Assembly (NCBI GenBank): GCA_026075535.2
Contig: AP026546.1
Location: 9,176,001-9,240,000 of the forward strand
DNA: 64,000 nt
Direction: 5' to 3'
Source of the DNA: Tricholoma matsutake
Lineage: Eukaryota; Basidiomycota; Agaricomycetes; Agaricales; Tricholomataceae
Both the position numbers and the translations under genes were made by a program. The notes below the pieces were generated by a model. That model was given only the letters and a program-made list of their open reading frames with translations, was not told the DNA's origin and did no database searches. Shown here piece after piece: positions 53,150-64,000 of the stretch (positions within the stretch are counted from its first letter, which is position 1; every line of letters starts with the position of its first letter).

Positions 53150-55850
53150 GTTTACCAGTAACTTCTTCCTCCAGAAGATCATCAGACACAATGTGACATT
53201 TCCTACTAATGACTTCAGTTTCCATTCTACTTGTGCTTTGTAACTGTTCATGTTGGTCTTGGAAGAGCTAGAATTTTTTAGTATAAACATGATATCTAAG
53301 AACTACACACATACCTGAGCACCGATGCGGTCAACTAACAGGATAGAATCAAGCCATGTAAGAAACACCTGGTTTGGGCCTATAGTGATAGACCAAAAAC
53401 ATAATGATGCTTCAATGAGATGGCCATGCCAAAAAATGCTAGGGACAGCCTCAGCCTTGCGCAATTTCCTGTGAAATAAGTACAACATTATATACAACTC
53501 CAAATTAAGCCATTCTACATACCCATCATCTTCTGAAATAATTTCAAAGAAAGATACCACATTATCTTCTGTGAACTGGAAGTGGCCTGTGTCGACAAGC
53601 CCAGCCAATATGTTTTCAGGATCAAAGTGTACTGAAATAGGTACTTCAGGAAAGACACTGTGCTTGCTTGGTGTAATGAACCGGTGATAGGTTGTCTCCT
53701 CAGCTCAAAGGCTGATTCACCACTTTAACCACTTTCTAATCACATTGGCTAACTCCTACGATGTCCCAGACGCAGTGCGACCCAGTCTATCAATTGTGAT
53801 ATCATATCGACCATGCTGAAACATCACCAGCAACATTGATCGTACCAAGAAACCACATCACACAACCTTAGGACTATGTCAAAAGCCCCTAAGATCCCTC
53901 TAAATGACCATCGAACATTCCCAATCAACTTCGAACAGCCACGACCATGATCAAACATTGTCGACCCTCGTCGACCATCGTCGAGCGTTATCTATTGATA
54001 TCGAGAGACTATGAGCAACATCGGGTGCCACATTTGTTATCTATATGGTGGAATACCATGCTCCAGGAAGTATTCCAACTCGTGCTCAAACCTGCTGATA
54101 GTAGGTCAGCCTCGGTCCAAGTCCCTATTGCGTACAGAACCCGCTGGATGAATTATTGTGAGACTTAGCGCAGTTTATACACAAAGGACAGTCCCTTTTT
54201 AGTTCTATACCCTTTATTACTCTTTCATCATATGATATATATCTTTCTTGTTCGGATTCCAGTCTCCTTTTGGCCTTGTGCCTTAACTCATATCTTTTGC
54301 CTCATGTTCTACACATGTTTCTCATTCCATTTTAGGAAGTTTCTTTAAAACATATAAAACTCTGTAGTATCTACCTGGAAATACAAGAAATTGTCTTCAC
54401 CTATCGTCTCATATACAGCTCTAAGCATCCGATCAATCTTCTAGAAACAATCTAAGTCTCTATGAGTTTTCTCGATCGACAAGAAACCTCTGTGATCATC
54501 GCATCCTCGATCTTCCTTCAATCCTCTTGTCATTAGCACTAGCAACCATTCTAACACATCCTAGCCATCGGCTATAGCCTTCATATACTATTGACCTATC
54601 GAAAGGTCCTCGGAATTCACACTTTGACCATCAACAATAAAACTTGTTTGCTGTCAATCTCGTCGATCGTCCTCAATATCAATCGATACCCAATTGGACT
54701 GCATCAAATACCTTCGTCTCCTATAGCACTACCTTTGCGACTAGTACCAACTAGTTATCTTCCCATAGGTTGGACCACAAACATTCAGAATGTCTCACAC
54801 CCTTCCTCTGACTCGTCACAAATATCATTGGTTGCCTCATCGGCTGTTTTGGTGGTTTTCCTGGGTTGAGTATCATCACCAGGTCTGAGCAACAATTGCA
54901 TCAATTGTGCCAACTACAGACTGTATGTGAGGTCGCATAACACCTTCAGGAAATGACTCCTTGAAAAAAGCATAAATACAATGAAGGGCAGAGACAGCCT
55001 TCTTGAAGGAATGGTCATCTGGTCCTATGACACTGAGCTTGTACAAAATGGACCAGTTGTCATTTGGATTGAACCTAACATAGCTTTTTTAGAGTGCAAA
55101 ACACATGAAACTGGACTTACTTTGTTTTCTTTGTAACTGGAGGTAATACATAATTGGCAACATATCCAGGGACATCCAGAATGACTTCCTCAGATGTATC
55201 CTTCCATACAAGGAAGGTATATCCACCAGGCATAGCGTTAGTCCAAAATGAGTGCCTAATCTTAGCATCATCATCATATTCGCAGAGCTGGAGTTTCCCA
55301 CAAACTTCCAATTCAACATGTGTCTGTGCCCATTTAGTAAAACGATTCACTATGATTACAATAAGAAGCAGCACCAAAAGTTACAATTTAGACATACCAC
55401 AGTTGTCCTCTGACAGAATGTGTACAAGTAATGTGACAGGGATTGGTGTTGCCATGAACAGATGTGTGGGTGGCAAAAGCAAGAAATATCCTGACACAAG
55501 CAGTACATAGTGAGCACATGTTTGACAATGAATTTCATGACTGGCAATATCAGAGAGCATGGCAAAACAAAGAAGCACATCCATGCACATATAAGGAACC
55601 TGTATCATTATCAATGTACTGTCACTGAGATAAACAAAGGCGATGAACACTGATACCTGTTAAAAACATAATCCTACACTTATAATAACACCTGCAATTA
55701 ATTTCAAAGAGCACCATGCCAGACAATGTTTCATAGTAATACAATCCACCTGATTAGTAGAGGCTAAACTGATGAGAAACAATTTAAAATGCTTATTATC
55801 CAACACATACCTTAGCCTCCCATGAGTTCCACAAATGAGCAACCCCTCTC
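53150..55850 (-). pseudogene. Unrecognised minus-strand gene, split by an LTR-like insertion
   Basis: Coherent coding blocks with short introns on the minus strand: YLSDSTLIMIQVPYMCM (about 55600), RFTKWAQTHVELEVCGKLQL and NAMPGGYTFLVWKD (55350-55190), VIGPDDHSFKKAVSALHCIY and VGTIDAIVAQT (55040-54890). Beyond the insertion come FITPSKHSVFPEVPISVHF and GHFQFTEDNVVSFFEII (53680-53520). I do not recognise the family; the style is of a lineage-specific basidiomycete protein. The repeat at 53685-54878 cuts it. It is divergent from the gene at 55869, so the two may share a promoter. Confidence 0.4.
53685..54878. mobile_element. LTR-like dispersed repeat, copy 2
   Basis: Second copy of the repeat at 5380-6839, without the MITE. 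It starts TGATAGGTTGTC and ends GAGTATCATCA. The four flanking bases are CCGG on the left (53681-53684) and CCAG on the right (54879-54882), a 4-bp target duplication changed by one CpG transition. An internal TATA-like ACATATAAAACTCTG is kept (about 54353). It interrupts an older minus-strand gene. Confidence 0.7.
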
Positions 55851-55868
55851 AGTAATCCTCAGCCTCCC

Positions 55869-57217
55869 ATGAATTCAGCAAACAAACAGCAGCCCATTAA
55901 TTCAACCAATGTTCTGGCTCTTCTTGCTGGCCAGTAAGTGCATGTCAGTAAAAGTTCCTATCGACCTTCATTGAGCACACCTTTACACAGAAAACATGAC
56001 AGTGATGAAGACACCCCAGCAGTTGCTAGTCAAAAGAAACAAAGAGTTGATGAACAGAAGTACACATATATGTCAACAATCACACATACCAGCTTATTTC
56101 ATCAAAACCAGGGCCAGTGCCAAGACCCTGCCTTCAAATGACAATGTTGAAGAGAGTAGCAAGGAAAAGATTAGCAGAATGATGATCACTGAAACCAAGT
56201 AAGTACCAACACAGAAACACTATCAATGACTCACACTTGTGACAAATCCCAGGGATGTCACTACTTTACCCCATGTTCAGTGGTTCTGCTACAATGCCAA
56301 TAATGAGCTTGTAGTCCCTTCAACCATCTGCTTCAGTAACCTCTTCCCTGCTGATACAGCCACTCGACTTAATGCTCTTGACACTACAATCCCTGTCTCA
56401 ACACCATTCATCAACCTGGCAATGGCTGACCCAACAACACTACATTTGCATGGAAACTATGTTGTGTCAAAGATGGACTCGCATACAACCCACTTCTTTT
56501 TACTTGGAGTCACCATGTTCTCGTCCTTGTTATCTGGCTCAACAGCACGCTCACTGTCAGTTGCATTCTCTGACCGTACCTTTCCATGTGCAATTGCAGT
56601 TTTAGGAGCCATTTTAGAGTGTAAGAAATTTATATTGAACATGTACCAAGGTGGTATCAGTGTGTCATCCTATAAGAAAACAGGTGAGAAATTGTTGACC
56701 TTTACAAAGACTACATCTAAATATCTCATCACAAGAAAAATCCCCAAACTTCTCACCATCCAAGTCAAAAGTCCTGCCACCTTCACCAGTTAAGCGTACA
56801 TTGACTTCAAAAACCATGTGGGGACCTCCTGTGCAAACTTGGAATGAAGATAGTAAGCAACAATACTACCTCTTATTTTTTTCCTTATCTTACATGCAAT
56901 TAGTTCCTACATATGATGGTAGAAAGCCATTCAAACTGTTGACCTATGCCTCCTTGCGACCTTACAACGATGAGCTTGATGCTAACTCGGCTTCCATGGT
57001 AATCTTCACTGTCAGTTCTTACAAACAGCCCTGAGCACACGAACTGGATGAGTTAGTCCTTAGCCTCAACATTCAAGATGTCATCTTGCTCGCCGATTAC
57101 GATTTGGCTGTGGAACCCAGTACTATATCAAGTTCTGAACCAATTGGAGTTGATGCTGAAGAGGTTGCAGAGGATGTAGATGTTGTAGTCGAAGATGTTG
57201 AGGAAGAGGAACTTTAG
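55869..57217 (+). CDS. Unrecognised multi-exon protein, nearly intact
   Basis: From the ATG at 55869 (MNSANKQQPINSTNVLALL) exons join over short GT-AG introns. Clear ones end at 56249, and lie at 56684-56735 and 56853-56903. The joined reading includes KHDSDEDTPAVASQKKQR, DVTTLPHVQWFCYNANNEL, LFPADTATRLNALDTTI, HFFLLGVTMFSSLLSG, TMWGPPVQTWNED then IPTYDGRKPF, and ALRPYNDELDANSA-like LRPYNDELDANSASMVIFTV. It ends in an acidic tail (EEVAEDVDVVVEDVEEEEL). One TGA at 57032-57034 breaks it (YKQP stop AHEL), at what looks like a former CGA. No known domain is recognised; no signal peptide or membrane segment. It could be a lineage-specific host protein or transposon cargo. Confidence 0.5.
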
Positions 57218-57281
57218 GCATTTTGTATTCTGCATCCTACAAATTCAACGAATTTCTTGCCAAAAAAACCCCAAGAGTCAG

Positions 57282-57446
57282 TGTGGTGACCTGGGGCTTG
57301 ACCCCGCATTTGTATATATTATATTTCTTTGCTATTGACCTGGCTGGCCCCTATAAAGGGACCAGCCTTCTATTTACATAATCAATCCCTTTACTACCAC
57401 CTCAAGTACACATGATAAATATACATTATTCCAATTTATTATTTCA
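57282..57446 (+). mobile_element. Short solo LTR (165 bp) with 5-bp target duplication GTCAG
   Basis: It starts TGTGGTGACCTGGGG and ends TTATTATTTCA, with GTCAG on both sides (57277-57281, 57447-57451). It contains ATATATTATATTT and CCCCTATAAAGGGACC, a TATA box within a short inverted repeat. Its first 80 bases match the candidate 5' LTR of Ty3 element 2. It lies 65 bases after the stop of the gene at 55869-57217, so it may affect that gene's 3' end. Confidence 0.8.
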
Positions 57447-57451
57447 GTCAG

Positions 57452-58767
57452 TTCTTATATAAACAATGTTGTATACTATTAGACCATTATTGTTAAGTGC
57501 TGAACTTGAGGGTGGAAATTTGTCAGACTCATATTGGATGGTGTATCAGAGAGGACTTGGCTTCAACTTATAAGAAATTGTGCCCTTCACCTTGTCAGTG
57601 TCTAATTTCAAGACAAAGGTAAATGTAAGAATATCAAAGTTTGAGAGGAAGTCCAAGACAGGAGAGGAGACTAGAGATTGAGATGGGTAAACTTGGATGA
57701 TTTATGAACTGAAGAATACAAACAGAAGTGAATAGGTTAAATACTAAAGAGCAGAGTTAGGTCAGAGACCGGTGGAGAACAGAGTAGTGGAGGTATCATA
57801 GGAATGGAAACTATATTTAAAATACTAATGCTATGCCAATCATTACTAGGTGACCTTGGTGGAAAATGGTTGGAAGTCCAACAAAAATCCACATTGCTGG
57901 AACAGAATCAAGAATATTATTATATATTTGTTATTATTTGTTATTAATGAAATAAGCTATATCTTCCTTATTTTTGTGCTATGTTTAACTTGTAATAGAA
58001 CAGAATATCATTGATGCATCATTAACATAATAGTTTCCACTATTTGGTATTATTTATTAGGGCTAAATAAAAGGTTATATCTGTATTTTATGTGTTATAT
58101 ATCATTTTGATTAGTTTCTTGAGCTGATTTTTTATTTTTTATTTCTTTGCATACTATTGGGTTTTTGATTACCAAATACTGTCAGGTATTTAGCATTATT
58201 TGATTATAGATCATAAAATATAAGGACTCGTACCTGTCAGAATTGGCCCTCACCCCCAAGTATTGTCAAGGCAGAGGAAGAGCCCCTTGGACTCCTTGAA
58301 AAGATTAGAGGATTGCATTCTAATTACTTGGAAGAACATCCCACCACTAGTGGCCAGAAAAGACAGCCCTGGTTCTCAATATCTTTGAACAACCAGTGGG
58401 GTATGAGTCTGGAGCAAGCACTTCGGGCACAAAGAGAATTTGTGAGTGATCCTCTTCATCTTGGATTTAATTTTAAATGTAACTGGACAATGCTCATTGT
58501 GATCATCATAGAACATCACTGGTGATGAAAACACCAGCCAACACCATCCTATACTTCCGAGGGAACTCCTACCTGCTATGATGGCAGCATATCAACACAT
58601 GTTGGGGAGTCAAGCAAAAGTGGCTAGTATTAGGGCAGCTATACAGGATGATTTGAGATAATGGAGAGAGACTTACCTCTGGAATTGTATATTGGATCAC
58701 CCTTATTTACATTTGGACCATGAAAAATATTTGAATGTGAGTGAAACCATTACAACAATATAAAACA
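57452..58767. other. AT-rich stretch without a recognised gene
   Basis: One plus-strand reading at 58570-58730 (MMAAYQHMLGSQAKVASIRA then stop) and 58313-58525 may be scraps of a decayed transposon gene, but no family is recognised. Confidence 0.35.
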
Positions 58768-60062
58768 ACCCGACAAAATGAAAATGACATGACAAAATGA
58801 CCCAACAAAATGACCCAACAAGGTGATGACCAAACAAAATGACAATGTGGTTGGATCAGTTTGTCGGGGTATTTTGTTGGGTTGTTTTGTGGGCTCATTT
58901 TGTTGGGTCATTTTGTTGGGTCATTCTTGTCGGATCGTTTTGTTGGGTCATTTTGTCGGGTCATCTAGTGTCAGGTCATCTCTTGTCGGGTCGGGATACT
59001 TATCTGGTCATTTTGTTGGGTCATTTTGTCAGATCATTTTTTCGGGTCATTTGATGGGGTCGTTTTGTCAGGTCATTTTGTCAGGTCATCTGGTGTCGGG
59101 TCATCTAGTGTCGGGTCGGGATCTTATCTGGTCATTTTGTTGGGTCATTTTGTCTCACCATTTTGTCTTATCATGTTGTCGGGTCATTTTATCGGGTAGT
59201 TTTGTCACATCATTTTGTCGGGTCATTTTGTTGGGTCATTTTGTCAGACCATTTTGTCTTATCATTTTGTTGGGTCATCGGGTCATTTTGTCATGTGATC
59301 ATTTTGTTGGGTCATTTTGTTGGGTCGTTTTTTTGGGTCATTTTGTCGGGTCATTTTGTTGGATTGTTTTTTTGGGTCATTTTATGGGGTCGTTTTGTCG
59401 GATTGTTTGTTTGGGTCATTTTATTGGGTCATCTAGTGTCGGGTCATCTAGTGTCGGGTCAGGATACTTATCTGGTCATTTTGTCGGGTCATTTTGTCAG
59501 ATCGTTTTTTCGGGTCATTTTATGGGGTCGTTTTGTTGGGTCATTTTGTTGGGTCATCTGGTGTTGGGTCATCTAGTGTCAGGTTGGGATACTTATCTGG
59601 TCATTTTGTCGGGTCGTTTTGTCTTATCATGTTGTTGGGTCATTTGTCAGTTCATTTGTTCAGGTCATTTTATCAGGTTGTTTTGTTGGGTCATTTTGTT
59701 GGGTCATGTTGTTGGGTCATTTTGTCAGGTCATCTAGTGTTGGGTCATCTAGTGTCGGGTCGGGAGACTTATCTGGTCATTTTGATGGGTCATTTTGTCA
59801 GATCATTTTTTCAGGTCATTTTTTCGGGTCATCCAGTGTCGGGTAATCTAGTGTCGGGTTGGGATACTTATCTGGTCATTTTGTTGGGTCATTTTGTTGG
59901 ACCATTTTGTCTTATCATTTTGTCGGGTCATTGGGTCATTTTGTGATGTGATCATTTGGTTGGGTCATTTTGTCAGGGCATTTTGTTGGGTCATTTTGTT
60001 GGGTCATTTTGTTGGGTCATTTAGGGTCGGGTCATCTACTCTTGGGTCGGGACACTTATCTG
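58768..60062. repeat. Satellite of 14-16-bp GGGTCATTTTGTTGG-type units with an inverted arm
   Basis: About 80 degenerate units of GGGTCATTTTGTTGG and variants, with a higher-order pattern marked by GTGTCGGGTCGGGATACTTATCTGG every 150-250 bp. The first 80 bases (58768-58850) hold the same unit in reverse (AACAAAATGACCC), so the DNA could fold back. Long open frames across it translate to HFVGSFCWVIL repeats and are artefacts. Confidence 0.9.
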
Positions 60063-60099
60063 GTTGAAACAATACTACTCTAATCAATAATAACACCCA

Positions 60100-60554
60100 A
60101 TCAAATAAATGACTTCCTTGCTGTATCAGCAAAATCCTCCCACATTGCCTCCTGTTGTGCAGCATAGATCTTATGTCCATGAGAGTAATCAGCCTCTTTT
60201 CTCTTCCTCCACTCTGCTGCCCGATAATTGAAGTATGCTGTTGTCCATTTCATCTCATACCAAACAAGGGTGTTTTCCTCCGTCGCTCATTCAAACACTG
60301 ATTTTGCTCTCAGCCAGTTCACCCGGTGAACTAGATATATCTTTGGTTTTACAAATCAGTCAATGTTTGATCCACTCACATTCTTTCATATAACTAGATG
60401 ACAAACTGTCACCCTCGACATCCATATACCAGAACCATGGCAATGAATCATGCTTCCATCCAGACTCCTTTGGGTTTATCAAAGTAGTACTCGTCTTTAG
60501 ATGGCTCTGATCAAGGATTTGGAATCGATCTAGCATTTCTTTTGAAGCTCCCAA
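60100..60554 (-). pseudogene. KDZ-type transposase C-terminal remnant (tentative)
   Basis: The minus strand reads INPKESGWKHDSLPWFWYMD and then VNWLRAKSVFE, stop, ATEENTLVWYEMKWTTAYFN and YRAAEWRKRK. Basidiomycete KDZ (Kyakuja-Dileera-Zisupton) transposases and linked proteins end with RVxWLRAxAxxxRWxEE, LVxxEMxWT and WxxR of this kind. A stop after VFE and loss of the catalytic core show it is a dead piece. The naming rests on pattern memory. Confidence 0.4.
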
Positions 60555-60559
60555 TCATG

Positions 60560-61040
60560 TAGGGACTACCATGGATGCATCATATCCAGATGAACATCCA
60601 CAGATTACGTAAACTTATGGATATATACGGATATGGATGTGAGGTCACGGATATCCATGGATATGTGGATGTTGCTCATTCACTACCTGCTGCCAAGGTT
60701 GTCCAAATAGCAATATACACAGATAGGGGTCTAACCACAAGTTTTGTAAAGGATTTCTCAAGCTACAGGTACATGTGGTGACGTTCAGGTGGCTTTTCTG
60801 TGGCATATTGTGACGTCATTGTCACATAGACTGATGTTGCCTCCCTCTGACTCTAGGCTATAGCATGGGTTATGGGTACGGGTATCCTTCAACCCCACTG
60901 ACATACTCCTCTACATGCCAAGCACAGCCATGGCCAATGGACAGAAAATGGGCCCAAACACTGATGTACGGTGTTTGGGGGTAAGTTTTTTCTTTCTTTT
61001 TCTTCTTTTTACTAACTACTTCAATTTCATTTTTAGGTTA
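60560..61040. other. Repeat-like stretch with GATATCC motifs
   Basis: GGATATGGATGTG/GATATCCATGG motifs at 60600-60680 form short inverted pairs. No gene is seen. Confidence 0.4.
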
Positions 61041-61748
61041 TAAGCATCTTGTAACAATGGGACCCCATTACACTGCCATACTTGCAGGGTGGTGGATGGC
61101 AGGGTGATGACCAACCAGCGAACCAATGCCCAATGAGGAGGAACAGCAAACAACGGGGAACAAACAAGGGGACAACCCAACACACACCAGTACCAGCACC
61201 CCAACAATGAGGGACAATGGGAATGGGGTGGGGAGGGTGATGCCAACAACGAGGGAATGGGGATGACACCACCAATGCAAGGACCGCCCGTCGATGAAAA
61301 TGATGATGAGCAACCCAACAATGAGGGACGACAGACGTAAGGGCAGGATGATGGGGCCAGGGAACAACGGCAGAAAAAGGGCCCAGGAGATGTATAGGTA
61401 TGTTTTTTTCTTTGTCTTTTCATTTCATCATTACTGACTAAAAGTTTTCAGTACTAATTAGTGACTACGATGGTCGCTACCACCACCACCAACCCACCAC
61501 CATAATGGCACCCCCAACCACTGCCACGAGCAACTGCTCGCAGGGTGGAAACAGGGAGCAATGGGGATAGAAACGACAGGAGAGGGAGCGGGCCATGGGG
61601 TGGCACACAAGGAAAAGGGCCTGATGATGGCGACAATGACAGGCACGGCGTGGCAAATGACACACCACCCACCCCCAGCCTCATGAGCAACTGCTTGTGG
61701 GGTGGATTGTGGGTGGAATAATGAGGAGGAGGGCTGAACAAAAAAAAG

Positions 61749-61779
61749 GCCCAAGAGACGTCGATGACATCTCTTGGGC
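61749..61779. repeat. Inverted repeat GCCCAAGAGA / TCTCTTGGGC
   Basis: Ten-base perfect arms around an 11-base spacer with GTCGATG. The same hairpin recurs at 62405. Confidence 0.8.
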
Positions 61780-62404
61780 TACAGGTATGTTTTTTTTTCT
61801 CTCGTTTCATTTTCATTTTACTAATGAATGTTTTAGGTACTATTGTAACTATTGACAACCACGAGGACAACATGATGACAAGGACAAGGACAACACAATG
61901 ACAAGGACAAGGACAATGCAACGACAAGGACAAGGACAATGCAACGACAAGGATGAGGACAACAGACACTGCACCCGCCCCCATGCCTATGGGCTACTGC
62001 TCATAGGGTGGATCATGGACAACAGGACCACCAGGACCACCCAACGAGGACAGAACATGACGACATGGAGGGAGACAAGGAAGATGAGGACAACGAGGAC
62101 CACAATGAGGAGGGGACAATGGCAGGAAGGGGACAACAGTGGGGAGGGGACAATGAGGAGGGGACAATGAGGAGGGGACAACAGGGAGAGGACAATGATG
62201 ACAGGGTACGACCCCACCACCACCGTTGTGAGCCCCTGCTTGTGAGGTGGATCCTGGGTGCTCAACCATGAACTAACAACGACGAGAGGGGGAATGAAAC
62301 AGGGGGCAACAACATGGAGACGGGGACAGGGGACAGAGGAGGACAAGGACAAGGACGATGACAAAAATGACAGAATGAGGAGCAATTAGGCAGGGACGAT
62401 GGGG

Positions 62405-62437
62405 GGCCCAAGAGATGTCGACAATGTCTCTTGGGCC
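62405..62437. repeat. Inverted repeat GGCCCAAGAGA / TCTCTTGGGCC
   Basis: Eleven-base perfect arms around TGTCGACAATG. Confidence 0.8.
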
Positions 62438-62760
62438 ACAAGTTTATTAGTTTTTGTCCTCTCTTTTTTATTCCTACTAACTAATGTCACTTGCATGAAG
62501 TCATGATTGCCACCTCCCTCCTGGGGAGGTGGCAATTAAATTAGTTAGTTTAGATAATATAATATATATTTGGTATGAGACCCATGTGGGAATCGACACA
62601 GCACTGGGTGTCAATGAAAAGCTGTGATGCTGCACTGCCTGCAGCCTTGTGTGGTGTGCCACTCAAATTCCAATTCAAACTCCAGCTATCAACATGCAGT
62701 GAGTCATTTTCCAAATGACGTGGCCTTCCTCACTCACCAACATCATGATACCACACACAA

Positions 62761-64000
62761 ATGCCTTGGAGGCCTGCTGCCCCTAGTGTCCCTGCTGATG
62801 TTGCTCCACCTACTGCCCCTGCTCTGGTTCAAGTAGACTCTGACAGTGATAGCAGTCAACCTAGGCCTGCCATTCTTATCTCTCCTGTCAAGGCTCGGGC
62901 TGTGAAGTGAGGGATTGCAAACAAGAGTGATAAGGATGTATGTAGCTTGCCAGATAATGACATTATTGGTGAGTGGTTGTTTCCCCCAAAAGAATAGAGC
63001 TGATTTGTGCATATTTAGAGGCTTCAAAAGCTACCTGGTGCTCATCTGTCTATGATCACTTTGATATCACCCTACATCATGAGATGGATGCTAGGGGTAG
63101 ACCCAAGATGTTATTCTTTGTATTTAGTTGTAAGGTTGACCCTGCCCATCATCCTGCCAATATTTGTGCCCGAATGTCCACTGGCCATGGAACAAAAAAT
63201 ATCCAAGATGGTGTCAAGGCATGTGATAAGCATGTAGGCACTGTTACTGACACTACCATGGTTGAATCTACTGGCCAGCCCTATTTGGCAGCAGCCCATC
63301 ATACCCTGATTGCTATGCGGTGTGCCAAAAACCACTGCCCTTTTAATTCTGTCTTGGATGAAGATTATCAGGCAGAGGTGGAGATGCTCTGTCCTGGAAC
63401 CATTCTCCCTGGTCCTCAGACAGCCTCACATGATATCAAATCTATCTATGCCAAAATGTCAATGAATGTCCAGAATTATTTCATGGTGACATATATTCTA
63501 TTTCAATGCAACTGTTACCATATTAATAAATATATGACTAGGCTCTTAACTCCACCATTCATTTGGTCTTGGATGGGTGGACAGCACCCATTGTTGCATC
63601 TTTTCTGGGAATTGTTGTTGTGTGGTATTCAGATGGTATCATCCATTGTGTCCTTGAATTTATATGGTTAGTGTCCCTTGTAGCTCAAAATGTATTCTGT
63701 CTGACTAATTTTAGGTTAACTCAAAAACATGATGGAGTATATCTTGCCACAGTTGTTGCCAATTGTTTGAAATGATTTGGACTTGAGGAACTGGTTTGCT
63801 TCTTATTTTCCTTTTTCTTTTTTAATCCAAGTTAATGCAAATTAAATTTTAGCTTCTTTCCCTTTGTATGGATAATGCTAGTAATAATGATGGACTGGCG
63901 AGATATCTTCCTATCCTCATTCCATCCTTTCATGGAATGGCTGCTTGTGGTCAGTCCTTTCCACATATTATTAATCTTTTGGCAAAGGTACATTTCAATA
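62761..64000 (+). pseudogene. hAT transposase, 5' part (cut by the right edge)
   Basis: DDE transposase of the hAT superfamily. The start MPWRPAAPSVPADVAPP is followed by an Asp/Ser stretch and, over an intron ending at 63020, the BED-type region (ASKATWCSSVYDHFDITL, FFVFSCKVDPAHHPANIC). The catalytic core begins GWTAPIVASFLGIVVVWYSD, continues FI then RLTQKHDGVYLATVVANCLK, and CMDNASNNDGLARYLP, all typical of basidiomycete hAT. Introns at about 63670-63713 and 63793-63852. A TGA at 62907-62909 breaks the first exon, so this copy is probably dead. The dimerisation tail lies outside the window. Confidence 0.82.

Larger units (their letters stand above)
61050..62440. repeat. Degenerate long tandem repeat (~300-450-bp units) with microsatellites and hairpins
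   Basis: Repeated landmarks in order: GGGCCCAAGAGATGT followed by a hairpin and GGTATGTTTTTTTC (61375, 61748, 62405), then pyrimidine-rich sequence, then GAGCAACTGCTTGTGGGGTGGAT and variants (61530, 61682, 61995, 62228). The space between is filled with ACAAGGACAAGGACAATG and GAGGAGGGGACAATGA runs. Open frames are low-complexity artefacts on both strands. Confidence 0.7.

Noticed and set aside
58823..59946. Long overlapping open frames encoding Phe/Val/Gly-rich hydrophobic repeats
   Set aside because: They follow the 15-bp satellite and exist in more than one frame; a repeat unit without stops explains them.
58768..60062. CRISPR-like array of repeats and spacers
   Set aside because: Units are contiguous without unique spacers, and the DNA is eukaryotic.
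61033..62385. Several open frames on both strands rich in Pro, Ser and Leu
   Set aside because: They are translations of GA/GT-rich repeats, with no start context, motif or splice support.

Overview
The window looks like a gene-poor, transposon-rich stretch of a mushroom-forming basidiomycete (Agaricomycetes) genome. Several things point this way: genes split by many short GT-AG introns of about 50-65 nt, fungal gene families (P450, myo-inositol oxygenase, MFS sugar transporter, Zn2Cys6 regulator), and dense eukaryotic transposable elements (Ty3 retrotransposons, Helitrons with two-tyrosine Rep proteins, hAT elements and MITEs). All calls come from reading the sequence by eye; no database search was possible.

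Layout. 1-931: the N-terminal half of a P450 on the minus strand, running off the left edge. 932-3640: mostly non-coding, with a tyrosine-recombinase remnant. 3640-6840: a minisatellite block split by a solo LTR, then an LTR-like dispersed repeat that carries a CACTA-like MITE. 6840-15152: a decayed minus-strand Helitron gene split by a complete Ty3 chromovirus (8946-14991, twin 426-bp LTRs, 5-bp target duplication). 15400-21885: repeats, two further MITEs and a DDE-transposase fragment. 21886-32388: the only gene-rich island. It holds a dead aldo-keto reductase, myo-inositol oxygenase, an AnmK/levoglucosan-kinase-like sugar kinase, an MFS sugar transporter and a Zn2Cys6 regulator. 32929-33650: a SINE and a tRNA-like sequence. 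33707-43463: a second, decayed Ty3 element with an additional open region downstream of integrase. 43767-44625: a ~160-bp tandem array. 44940-53132: a large plus-strand Helitron, itself hit by a hAT-type MITE. 53150-57451: two unrecognised host-like genes and two LTR-type insertions. 58768-64000: satellites, a KDZ-like fragment and the 5' part of a hAT transposase cut by the right edge.

How it fits together. The 21.9-32.4 kb island can be read as a small sugar/polyol-use cluster: transporter for uptake, inositol oxygenase to glucuronate, a sugar kinase, a formerly working reductase and a local regulator. That pathway link is inference. Elsewhere the value lies in nested insertions with readable target duplications, which give a relative order of events. 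Both Ty3 elements carry in-frame TGA stops at apparent CGA codons, as expected from C-to-T decay at CpG.
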